In this document: positions 1-11,664 of the stretch, in pieces | Layout: each line of letters begins with the position of its first letter | Numbering within the stretch: position 1 is the first letter of the stretch | DNA from: Micropterus salmoides | Taxonomy: Eukaryota > Chordata > Actinopteri > Centrarchiformes > Centrarchidae | Assembly: GCF_014851395.1 (NCBI RefSeq) | Contig: NW_024041373.1 | Location: 16,671,697 to 16,735,696 of the forward strand | Length of the DNA: 64,000 bases | Direction: 5' to 3' | Notes under the pieces: model-generated | What the model saw: only the letters and a program-made list of their open reading frames with translations | The model's database searches: none | Told to the model about the DNA's origin: nothing | Made by a program: the position numbers and the translations under genes

Positions 1-561
1 TAAAGCGGATATGGCCATTTTTGAATCAACGCACCATGTGGAGTACGCAGTATGCTGTGACTTTGAGAGTTTCTTCCTCTGTCCTCTATAAAGAACAATG
101 GTTGATTGGGGTTTTAATGTCACAGCTACCCTCAAGGCATGCCTTGATAGGACACCATATATCTTTCTGACAGTGGGGCATTGTGTGCATTCTACTTTTA
201 GTTTTCTTATGAGTAAATATAAATTTGATTCCCATAACCATAAAAAGGAAAGTGGATTCAAAGGATAGAACCACATAAAAAAAAATTTGAGCCACATAAA
301 AAGAATGTCAAATCATGTTTAACCTTCTCCATGTTATTTTATCTGTGTACATGCAACCCCCTCCCAAGTATAGACTGGTTTTACATCCATTATGATGCAC
401 ACACTTTAATTTTATTCCAAACAGAGGAACGGTGTGCTTTTGGTTTGGAAAATCTTTTCCAGTATTCTGACTGACTGTGTCTGATTCTTTCTGTTGTCTC
501 TGCCCATACATCCTCAAGTGACAGACCTTTGACTCTGTGTGCGATGTCTTCCTTTGTTAAG
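1..561 (+). other. dlg5: dlg5 intron (3' portion)
   Basis: Non-coding sequence upstream of the first visible exon. No further exon, repeat or motif could be supported; short ORFs on both strands look random. Confidence 0.8.
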
Positions 562-694
562 GGAGAAGATGGAGAGCCAGCTGGAGAAGGAGGCCCGGTT
601 CTGTCAGCTAATGGCCCACAGCTCTCACGACTCAGCCATTGACACAGACTCCCTGGAGTGGGAGACAGAGGTGGTGGAGTTTGAAAAAGACCGG
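562..694 (+). CDS. dlg5: dlg5 coding exon (first in window), pre-PDZ1 region
   Basis: This encodes the end of the coiled-coil region and the conserved stretch AHSSHDSAIDTDS just before PDZ1. The donor is CGG|gtaaga at 695. The acceptor AG at 560-561 is my choice: it leaves one base to complete a split codon, and the upstream pyrimidine tract is only moderate, so the 5' border is less certain than the 3' border. Confidence 0.85.
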
Positions 695-3600
695 GTAAGA
701 GCAGTGCTCAGCTCTTATTACTGAGAGTGATTTGGTGACATGCCAGTCTCTTGAGAGCCAGTAGATTTCTAAAGCCAAAAACTTGATGATATTGAAATAA
801 GTTTGTCAAAATGAAGACTGACATTTATATCATTGCCTTTTTACAGGATGACATGGATTTGAAGGCACTTGGGTTTGATATTGCTGAGGGAGTAAATGAT
901 CCGTATTTACCAGGGGATTGTGGAATATTTGTTACAAGGGTGGACAAAGGAAGTATCGCGGATGGAAGGTTAAGGTATGAGCTGCATCACGAAGCTCTCC
1001 AATGTCCTTTTCTGGACTAAGAGTTTATGAAATGCCTCATAGTCCGTCCTCTTGTGTTTCCAGAGTGAATGATTGGTTGTTGAAGATTAATGACGTCGAC
1101 CTGACCAATAAGGATAGGAAGCAGGTGGTGAAGGCTGTCCTCAATGGTGGAGGGTTGATCAACATGGTGGTACGAAGAAGGAAGTCTCTGGGAGGAAGGC
1201 TCGTCACTCCTGTTCACATCAACCTCGTGGGACACAAAGGTGTACATAAGACTGCTAAATGACTTAGCTTGCTTATAAAGTTTAAAGGCTTTGTCTTTGT
1301 GTCGTTACTTTTCCTTGTGGCTGCCGTTTCATGTTTTCTTGTTCATTTTCTCTTCTGTATCTCAGACAGTGGCATTGGACTGGAGAGCGGCGTGTTTGTC
1401 ACTGCCATTGTCCAGGGCAGTCCAGCAGCCAGGGAAGGTTCTCTTACAGTTGGAGACCGACTGATCGCTGTGAGTCCTTGTTAGCGCCTCCTCTAAAGAT
1501 CCATCTTATTATTTTTTTTTTTTTATACTCCCTTTCTCCACATCTACCATACTGCAGCTCACACAGGTTCCCTTGGCTTTCTAATCCAGGCCCTGTTCTA
1601 TTCCAGTATCCACACTCCAAAAGCCAGATAAGGTGGGATTTGGTTGAGTGTGTGAAGCAGAGGGAGGAAAGTCTCCTGCTTTGATTAAATCCTCAAAAAA
1701 CTTGCAGCAGTAGAGGGCTAGGTGGAGCTGTCTTCGCACACGAGAAGACGAGTGTCAGAAATGAAACTATACATCACCATCTCCCATCTTTTGAAAAGTG
1801 ACCTTGTCTCTTATGCTAATCTGCCAGTTGCAGCGGAAATCTTAACACCCCTGTGCATTACCCTCTCAGAGAAGCCAGTCTCAGAGAACTTCGATATCAC
1901 CATTTAGCAGCAGAGCAGTCTTATCCATGTAGCCAGGGAACTGATATGCCAGATGATAGCTCAGCTGCAACCACAATTAGCAATGGTAAGTACAGATGAT
2001 GCTTTGAGAGATCTTAATCATGGCAGAGTATCGTGTTTGATCATGCCCTTGTAGATGTTAATCACATTAGTGTATCGTGTTATATATAACTTATTAAACG
2101 GTTAATTGTGTTTGAAAGAGAAAAAAAGGAAAAAAAGAGTCCACAGTGCTAAATCTGCAATGAAATATGCATGGGATGCAATTGAATGTCGGTAGCTAAA
2201 CTCTGAGGCTCAGAGGTGAGCCAAGAGATGCTCGATAAAATGTGTTAGATGTGTAGCAGATATGTTCTAGGTCAAAGCAGAAAGTTCTTTCCTGAAGTGA
2301 TTTGATGATAAATCTCAGCTGTAATATATTACTGACTTTGCTCTTTAACATCTCTGACCATTTAAAAAGAAAATTCTCTCAAGGCGAGCCCATTGTGAAG
2401 GAAATGTACGGATTGCAGTGTGTGGGTTCTGCAGACTGAAATGTGCTGGTCTAGATTTCTTGTGTTTTCCACAGTGAGTGAAACGCATCACAGGCCCCAG
2501 GCACTCTCATATTCAGAAGATATGTCACCTGTATGTGTTATGTAGATGTGCATTTATTTTGTCAAAACTGCCACACAAGACATACAACACTTACCCCGTC
2601 TCAGAGGAATATCATACAGACTAACGTGCATTGCTTAAGTGTTGAATGACCTGTCCTTATTTCCTGTGTCTTTCTCTACTCCCCAGATAAATGGCATTGC
2701 TCTGGATAACAAATCTGTGACAGAGTGTGAGGCTCTGTTGAGGAGCTGCAGGGACTCTCTTAGCCTCTCTCTCATGAAGGTGGGCCACACTCTTTCTCAC
2801 TTTCTGAACTCCTTTCTACTTCACCTATGCCAAAAATCTTCAAGAGCTTTCTTTCTACTTTTGCATGCCCTACATAGCAGTTTTACTGTTTGGTTTGTGA
2901 GAACTGAATTATCTAAAGCATTACTAATTACTTTGCCAGTATATAAAAATGTTCATTTGGTGAGGCTAATTCTTTCATCTGTTCTCGCCACAGTTCTTCC
3001 CTCATAGCACATCAGGCCAGAACATCTTTGAGAGCCTGCGTGAGTCATCAGAGAAGTCCAACGGGCGCCTTCACCTGTCAGAGATTCACTCCCGGAACAG
3101 CCGCAATCTCAAACACAACAGTTCAACACAGACTGACATCTTCTGCCCTGATGTTGGGAGCACCAGCACGAGTAGCATCTCTGGGGAGAGGAGGAAGGTC
3201 AGAGGTGAATCTGATGAGGTGTACGGCGACATTAGCAAGCCCTTCTCCACAGGTTCCCTCCATGCCACTAGCCTTCGGCCAGCCTCTGACTTGGGCACAG
3301 GCCGCTATGGACCCAGTGCTTTCCAGGAGTGCTGTCCCTACACAAAGGGCCCTTCCTCCTTGCCCTTTGACCCTGTCTCTCCCTCAGACTGCATCACAAT
3401 GGAGACAACCCTGGAGAAGAAGCACAGTGGGGGCACGTGGCCTAAGATGATGGTGGGAGCCATGTCGGTTGCGCCAGAAAACACCAGTCCAGTCACAGCT
3501 GCAGCCCAGCTCTCCATCTACAAATCGCCCAAGCAAAGGAAGTCCATCTTCGACCCAGACACTTTCAAACGCCCCGAAACACCTTCCTCTAAGATGGAGT

Positions 3601-6600
3601 ACATGGCAGCAAATCAGATTGCTGCAGTAGCCGCCGCCGCTGCAGCTTCCCACTCCCCACAACCTTCAAAGACAGAGTCCCTGTCCTCCTCATCCACCCC
3701 TACCCCAACCCCTCCAACCCCACCCACTCGCAGTGACTCCTTTAAGTTCAAACACAAACATCAAAGCAGCTCTGCCTCTGACTGCACAATCACCTCAGAT
3801 AGCAAGGGAGAGGCCGCCACCTCCATGGCAGCAGGAGAAAGCAGAGAGAGGAGCGAGCGAGAACGAGACAGGAATGGAAACCACTATTTCCTGGACGGCA
3901 AGGTCCTGACTTCGAGGAAGTCATGTGACGAGGACATCGGCCGAACCAGGGGGGAGGAGCCAGAGGTTAAGAGGCCGCGCCCTAAATCTGCACCCGCCCT
4001 TCGGCGTAGGATGACCCCCCAGACCATCACTCTTCCAACCTTCCAAGTGAGTCCATTTAAAGCATCACAAATGGATCTTTATGTGGTGCATGTGATCCTG
4101 GAAGTTCTTCCCGTAAAAATTCTCTTTTGCCTACTCTCCACACCAATTCAAGGCAGTTGGCTTACATTGACAAGTGTTTGAATTCAAAATGTGGCCAACA
4201 TTTCAAATCATACCAGTGGTCCAAAGCATCCATTTTGTAATAGAATTTACAGCTCTGTCAGAGTAATGCCTCTGGGACTTGCCTCTTAGCCAGCGTGTCA
4301 AAGTGATTGATGCTTCTGCACTGGTACAGACACCCAGCCCAGGAGCTGAGTCAGTGCCTGGGGCTCAGACAACCATGCCTGGCTACCTCTTCAGGCCCTG
4401 AAGCATGCAGAATGGGGGTGGTGGGGGGCTAAATGTCTATTTTACTGTTTTGGGATGTTCGTTCAGTAATTTTTCTCATACTTGTCTGGTCCGGTACTTG
4501 TCTCCAGCAAAGTGTAGAGGATTTCTCCCTAGACATAATGGTGTTTTGTTACCCTGCAGGGAAAATGGTAACTTATTGTTTCTGTCATTCATCACAGAGC
4601 TATTCTAACGATGAGCATTCACCAGAGCCCAGGGACATGCTGCGTTCCTCTCCCAGCCGCTCCCATAGGCACAGCGTCGGCTTCGTCCCCACAGTCTACA
4701 ATGGCACCCTACCTCCTAGTGAGTTTCTCAAATGCTTACACACATACACTTACATGCTTTCACCATAATCTTACGACACCCCCCCCTCTCTAACATGGCG
4801 GTGCTCTGTCAGATTCAGCCCACCGGGGTCTTTCTCCTTGCCCCGCTGTGACGGCCGTGATGAGGAATCCAGTGTACACCGTGCGCAGTCACCGCGTTCA
4901 TACCAGCAACTGTCCATCTGTCGCCTCCCAGATATGTCACCAGCACACACACACCAGGTTACCTCCTTTTCACACACCGTTTCCTTGACCTGTATTTTAA
5001 GACCAGAGGTTTACATTGAGGGTTCCTTAATTGTCAGTTCTAGTTACGATGACTAATGTTTTTTTTTTATTAGCCAAAGGCAAAATCACATAATTGAATT
5101 TGGGTTAGGATAAAAATAATTTTCTACTGTTGCTTTGCCTTGATATTGTGCATTTGCAATTTAGCTCAGCCCATCAATTTAATTAGCTCTGAACTGTGAA
5201 ATATTGTGCGTGTTCAAATAATTGTGTAAGCATTGTACGCATAATTAAATGAGTGTTTCCTAAGGCTTTGTTTTTTGTCTGTGCAGCCCACAACACCAGG
5301 GTCGTTTGAGCCTGGACCTGAGCCAGCAGAAGCGCACGAGTGACTACTCTGAATCCTCATCGTCCCGCAGCAGCAGAGCTTCACACGGTACAAACTCACT
5401 GCCCTCCAGCGCACGGCTCGGTCAGTCTGACACGCACGCACACACACACACATAGAGGTCACAGACTCAGTGTCCCTTTCTCTTTTCGGATATTACGTCA
5501 CAACATTCATTTATGTATCATCTTGTCCCTGTGCCAGGTTCTTCCAATAATGTCCAGTACCGCACAGAGAGGATCAAAATCCCTTCCACTCCCCGCTACC
5601 CCCGCTCCATGCTGGGATCAGACAGAGGTACTGTGTTTACTTCAGTTAATGTGCATCTGTAGTGGTCAGATAATGTTCAGACACTAAGTCTACAGTCAGT
5701 TCAAAATCAAATTCCCAAAACCTACTCCCAAAGTTGTTTTAAACCATTTTTTTTGCATGAAGTGTTTCTAAGCTTCTTTGATTAAACTAAACTTCCATAC
5801 GCAGATATAGAACCCAAAAGCAACAAACTGCTGACAGATAGGTCTGGTGGCAATAGCATTATCAGAAATTAAATGTCAGGATATTTGTGAATGTGAGACG
5901 AGTAAGATGAGGTGTTTACTGACCTTTTCATAAAATCTCTATCACAGAATGGTGTGAAGTTGCACTTGTAATCAGATTTTAGTGTGTATTGCAGAAGTGT
6001 ATTTTCACGTGAGATGATTGTGTCATCTTAGACTGCCAAACCCCCTTATTCTGTCTCTTTCTGCTCCTCTTCCACCTAAATCCAGGCTCCCTCTCGCACT
6101 CTGAGTGTAGCAGTCCCAGTCTAATCACGCCTCCACAGTCGCCACTCAATCTGGAGACATCCTCGTTTGCCAGCAGCCAATCACAAGGCTCCATTTCCAC
6201 TTTACCTCGAATCTCGGTCAGCCCGGTGCCAATAGGGGAGCGCAGGAAAGACAGGTAAGACAGTAGTGAGTGTTCACAGATAAAAATTTTCAAGAAGCTG
6301 AATGGCATGTCTGCACTATTGTGATGCTGCTGACTGCAACAAATTTAGTTTGTTGACATATTTTTGATCAATTTCCTTATCTGTTTCAAAAATTTCTGTT
6401 GGCAAGTTGGAAGTTCTCTATCACAGCTGACCTGTTAAGAATATAAATCAGATGATTATTATCATCAGCACAGCCTTTGATATATCACTGGGATTCTGAG
6501 AAAATGAGTGAATGATGGAGAGTGTAATTGTAAGGATCACTTCAGAAGCGAGTACAATATGGCCTAGGCCTACCCTTAGGGATCCTCCTAGGCTATGTCA

Positions 6601-8270
6601 AAAGGCGTTGCCAGGCAACAGGTCTATCATGGTCAGAGCTGTGAAATCCATTGAAATTCAGATTGAAATCGTATTAAAACTTTGAAAATAATTTTATAGA
6701 ATCCTCTTGCTGTTAGAAAGAAGCAGTGACCTGCCGGTATTTAATTTTATTTTATTCTTTCCTCCAACACTCCCATTTTGTATCACCGACACCTTTCAGT
6801 CTTTTACAGTTACTGTCTCTGTATTATATCTGCCCTCCATTCTCCTCTTTATCTTCCTCCCGCCTCTCTGCAACCTCCGGCTTCCAGATCTCTTTACCGT
6901 AACCGATCTTTTCTAAGGATTCCTCTGGCTGCAAGGCCGAGGTTCTCCTCTCTCAGGAGCCTCAGGTTCGTTCTCCCGCACAGTGCTACAAACAAGGGAA
7001 TGCCCCCACCCTTCCCCCAAGTTCACGTCGTTCACATCGCTTCAGTGCAGTTGGGTAGATAATATAAAGGGGAACAATACATTTGTGCAGTTCATATGCA
7101 ATACATGGAATGTAAAAGGAAAATTTGTGATGTTTTTCACAAGCCACAAGAACGCGGATTAATTTTCAGATAGCTAGTTCTTTGCATGCTGCGACATTGG
7201 TGCCTTAGGAAACAGATAGACCTGATTAGCTACACTTGGTGAACTTCAAAGGTTCAGTGTTATGTTTACATGTCTGCGCTTGTCTCCCTCCATGTCGGAA
7301 AACCCACTTGAATCTCACGCATGCAGTATCCATTCCCTGTGATGACGACATGGTCAAGATGCATGCGTGTATTTCGGCCTTGAGCCAAGTCACCCTTTAG
7401 TGTGCAGTATGTATGTTATGTAATGGTAGTATTATTCAGCCGCGAGCTTCTGGGTCATGGTCTTGTTTGTACACCACCACTCTGTTTACCCCTGTCTCTG
7501 GCTGCCAATCCATTCCTCTTATCTGCCTTCACAGAATTGTATGCCATGTCCAAAGCCAACATGTTATGAAGACACACAAAGTTCATGCAAATCCCCTTCA
7601 TGTGAAGGGATTTCACTTGCTTGTGCTGTTATGATGTTGCACACAGTGTCTTTGTACTCTAAACCTGTCCAGTTTCTTCTGTAAGCCAGGTGTAAAGTGC
7701 CGCTCTGGAGAGTTGATCAGTTGACAATCCTGGGGGGCGTTCTTGAACACAACTCAAGTGTTTCTATTGATAATGTTTGGACCAGATATGATTTTGTGTG
7801 ACTAATGCTAAAACCTGTGTAGCAAGTGACTCTCCAGAGCAGTAAATAAGTTGGTCAGTCAAACTGTGACTTCACCTCATCCTCTCAACCTGCTCCTGTG
7901 TGGTATCCTGTAACTGAATGTATTGGATGCCATTCATTTATACACATTCCTCTTTCCCACCAGGCCATACTTGGAGGAACCCCGCAATGTTATTGTGCAC
8001 AAAGGTGGGGAGCCTCTGGGCATCTCCATCGTCAGCGGGGAGAACGGGGGTATCTTTGTCTCTAAAGTTACTGGAGGTAGCATCGCCCACCAGGCAGGAT
8101 TGGAGTATGGAGACCAATTACTGGAGGTATGAACAGCTTACTGTATGTCAAAAAGGTTATAGCTTCAAGCTGCATAAGTAAGAATGCATTTTCAGAAGCC
8201 TGTCATGGAGCTGAACAATACAGGAGCAGGCAAATACTGATACTACTAATATATAGTTGCTCACAAACGC

Positions 8271-8321
<51 letters not shown>

Positions 8322-11300
8322 TTTAGTGACTTCACTCCTTGGAAGACTGTATTCATTAAAGTTGTCACAGTTCCCAGTATTTTAATACTTGCTGAAATGT
8401 ATTCACTGAAAGGGTATTTTCATTACATATAAAATGGCTGCGCAAGCTGAAATTCTGTTGCAATCTTACATTAAGAGGGCACATACTGCTCCTGTGGATG
8501 GTACATAGTTTGAGTAGTTAAGAGAGAAAAAAAACTGAGTAGGAATGTGTTTTAATTTATCCTACCAAAACTTTGCAGAGACTTAGTTGCCTCTTACCCT
8601 TCTTTTGGCAGTGCTAATGCCTGTCACTCTCGTTAAAAAAACCTTGCCATGATCTAATTGGCCTGCTCCTGAACAGTGTACACATTTTACAGTAATCCGA
8701 GAACATGGGAGTTTAAATATACAAATGAGTTTCTAAACAAGACATTTAAAGTTCAAAGAGATAAAATGAATGTAGACCTTCTTGTCAGTGGTGCAACGAT
8801 GACATCCCCTTGTCCGTAACTCTGTTCAGTGTAAAGATGATGTGTTGTGACTCAGGTGCATCACGTAGATGAAACAAAAAAGTCATAAATATGAATGAGT
8901 GATTTTACATACCCACAACTAAGTATTCATTGCTTTAGCACTTCTGAATTGCAAATAGGACTCCAGATGTTGCATGGCAAATAATTTCTGGTCTCTTTAC
9001 AGAACAGAGTATGCACTCTTCTTTTTCCCTCTCCTTTATTGAGTTATATACCTTTTTTGTGCATATAATAGGTTTGCAAAATGAAAAAGCCCAACGTCCA
9101 GCCCAAAGGGAGTTCCCATCTCCCACAGAATTCACTGCTCTGAACTGCTTGAATACAGCTCATTTGTAGTCCAGCCGTTTCTCTTTCATCCCTGTGACGT
9201 CACAGGGATGAAAGCGGCTAGTCCGACACGCCCTCAAAAACCGGTGGAAAAACAGCGAGCTGCAGCACACACCTCTCCTCTCCCTTCCAAACACTAGCTA
9301 CCTTCCAGTCAGTCAATGGACATAAAGTTGTTACTGTGATGTAGAGACAGAGCTTGGTTATAACTTTATGGGTGAAAGATACATTTGTTACAGATTAATA
9401 ACTCACCACTCTGAAACTCTTGTTCCAGTCTATGTTGCCAAGCTGGTCGGCAACATGTACACAAAGCCGTGTTTACCGGCTCCTCATTGGCCCAATCAAT
9501 CATTCTGATTGGCTAATAGTCAATGGATGAATAGGAACTGCGTGTGTGCAACTCCCAACAAACATCATTTAGAGACAAGATGTATCACTCCATAGCTAAA
9601 ATGAAGCGTTCAACACACAGGGTGAAAAGAGGAGCTGCAGCAATGTGCAGTATGACGAAAATATGGTGTTTTTTGAAAATTAAACCATGTAAACCTGTTC
9701 TGGTACAACCCCTAAATAGGATTATTAACCTGAAAATGAGCATAATAATACCTCTTTAAGGTTTGGAAAATGGGTTTTAAAATGAATGCTCTGTCTTCTC
9801 TCATGAGTATATTCTCCGCCAATTACTACCTGACTATGACCTAAAACCCTTAATAGAGGGGCCACATACTGTGTTCATATCTTTCTTCTTTTAGTAACCC
9901 CATCTCTCCTAAAACTTTCTCCCTAATCACGCTTTTCTTACTTTTTTAGTACAATGGCATCAACTTGCGGAACGCCACGGAGCAGCAAGCTCGTCTAATC
10001 ATTGGCCAGCAGTGTGACACCATCACCATTATGGCCCAGTACAATCCACACATGTACCAACTGGGTAACCACTCTCGCTCCAGGTAACATGGTGTTTCTT
10101 GTAGAATTGTCTACAGATGTTCAGTGTGGGGTTAGTTTGGGGTTAGTATGGCTGATTTGTGAATCGTTTACAGTAAATGTTTCAGTTTTAAGAATGACAT
10201 GGATATTTATATTTAATGTGGCCAGTTCTCTAAATGCATTTGGATTTTTTTTCCTCTTTTTTTGGGAGCAGTGAGACACGATGATACATTTTCATTGCAT
10301 TTGCACTTTTTTTTTTAGCTGAATGAACATAAAGGAATCTCTGAAACAGCAGTTGTTCACCCAGGTGCCAAGAATAAAGATGTAATTAACTGTAAAGCTG
10401 TTCATCTTTAAATATTCACGATATGCATGATGGAGTCCATCGGATACTAGAATTGGGAGTCTAATACTGATACGTTAGAGTGTAAAATAACTTCATCTTA
10501 TATCTATTTCTATCTATTTCTTTATTCTAACTCATAAAATATATATTTGCTAAGAATATAATATAATATATTCAGGCCCCTCTGGTGGACAAACTATGAA
10601 CTATGTAGTAGTGACATGGTCAACTGACCTATAAAATGCCTTCAGCATTTCTGTACTTTTTGTTTATTTAAAGGTTACAGTGCACATTAATCAACATTTG
10701 CATGTAACAGCATCAGTGTAAATGTGCTGGGGTAAGCTGAACAGCTAATTTGCCCCCGTAGTCCCCCCAGTTTCTTATGAACAATTTCCAACTTTGAGAA
10801 CGTACACACAGTGAAGTGCAGATCAGTGTGAGCTTCAGTGTAGGTCTATTAAAATTAAAATGCATTGCACAGCTCTTCTTCACTACACTATGCTTTATTC
10901 AGCTGAATAAAACATGATGTACTGAAGAAGAGATGACGGCTTGTTTTTAATTTTTTTTACCCATCGGGCACCAACAGCTAACTGTGTGCTCAGAGAGACT
11001 TTACATAGCTCTAGAAAAGCACAGAACAAGGGAGCACATGTAAAAACTTGGACTCTTATTGATTATATTAAGACAAAGAATGGTTACAGTATAACAAAAC
11101 TCTGAACTATGTTATGCGCGTACTTCCTGTTTTTAATGCAACCTCTTGATTGCTGCAGCTCCCGTCTGGAGCCGGTCAGTACTCCGTCAACTCCTCAGGG
11201 GAGCGGAACCGCCACCCCCGACAATCACTCCACCATTGATACACTCAGCGAACAGGACGAGGGCACGCTCACTCCCTCCTCCAAGCAGACCACACCTACT

Positions 11301-11626
11301 ACTAGCCCTCACAATTTCATCAGGTAAACCTGTACACAAACATTTATTTAATAATAAGTTGGGTGTGAGACAAACAGTCGTCCATAGCAGTACTCTTCAG
11401 TAACCTTCTAACAGACCACTTGTCCTCCTCTAGAATGCCATCTGATGGCAGTAGGAAGGTGTGTGAGCCACGGCTTGTGACAGTACGCAGGCCTGGGGTG
11501 GAGGTAGGAGTCACACTCTGCGGAGGGAACGTACGGGGCGTCTACATAGAGGGCCTGGATGAGGATAGTCCTGCGAGAGGCCCTGATGGGCTGCTTCCTG
11601 GGGACCTTATTCTGGAGGTGTGGACT

Positions 11627-11664
<38 letters not shown>

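Larger units (their letters stand above)
6255..7963 (+). other. dlg5: dlg5 intron before PDZ3
   Basis: A 1.7-kb intron holding a perfect X-box (6607-6619), the 78-bp candidate exon (6888-6965) and a 12-bp inverted pair (7702-7713 and 7829-7840). The rest is unremarkable. Confidence 0.85.
8127..9949 (+). other. dlg5: dlg5 intron splitting PDZ3
   Basis: A 1.8-kb intron containing a (TG)n microsatellite at 8274-8315 and a roughly 0.77-kb interspersed repeat at about 8990-9761. Confidence 0.85.

Noticed and set aside
7702..7840. 12-bp inverted pair GCTCTGGAGAGT / ACTCTCCAGAGC
   Set aside because: Short arms and a 115-bp loop; no second copy or target duplication, so not called a mobile element.
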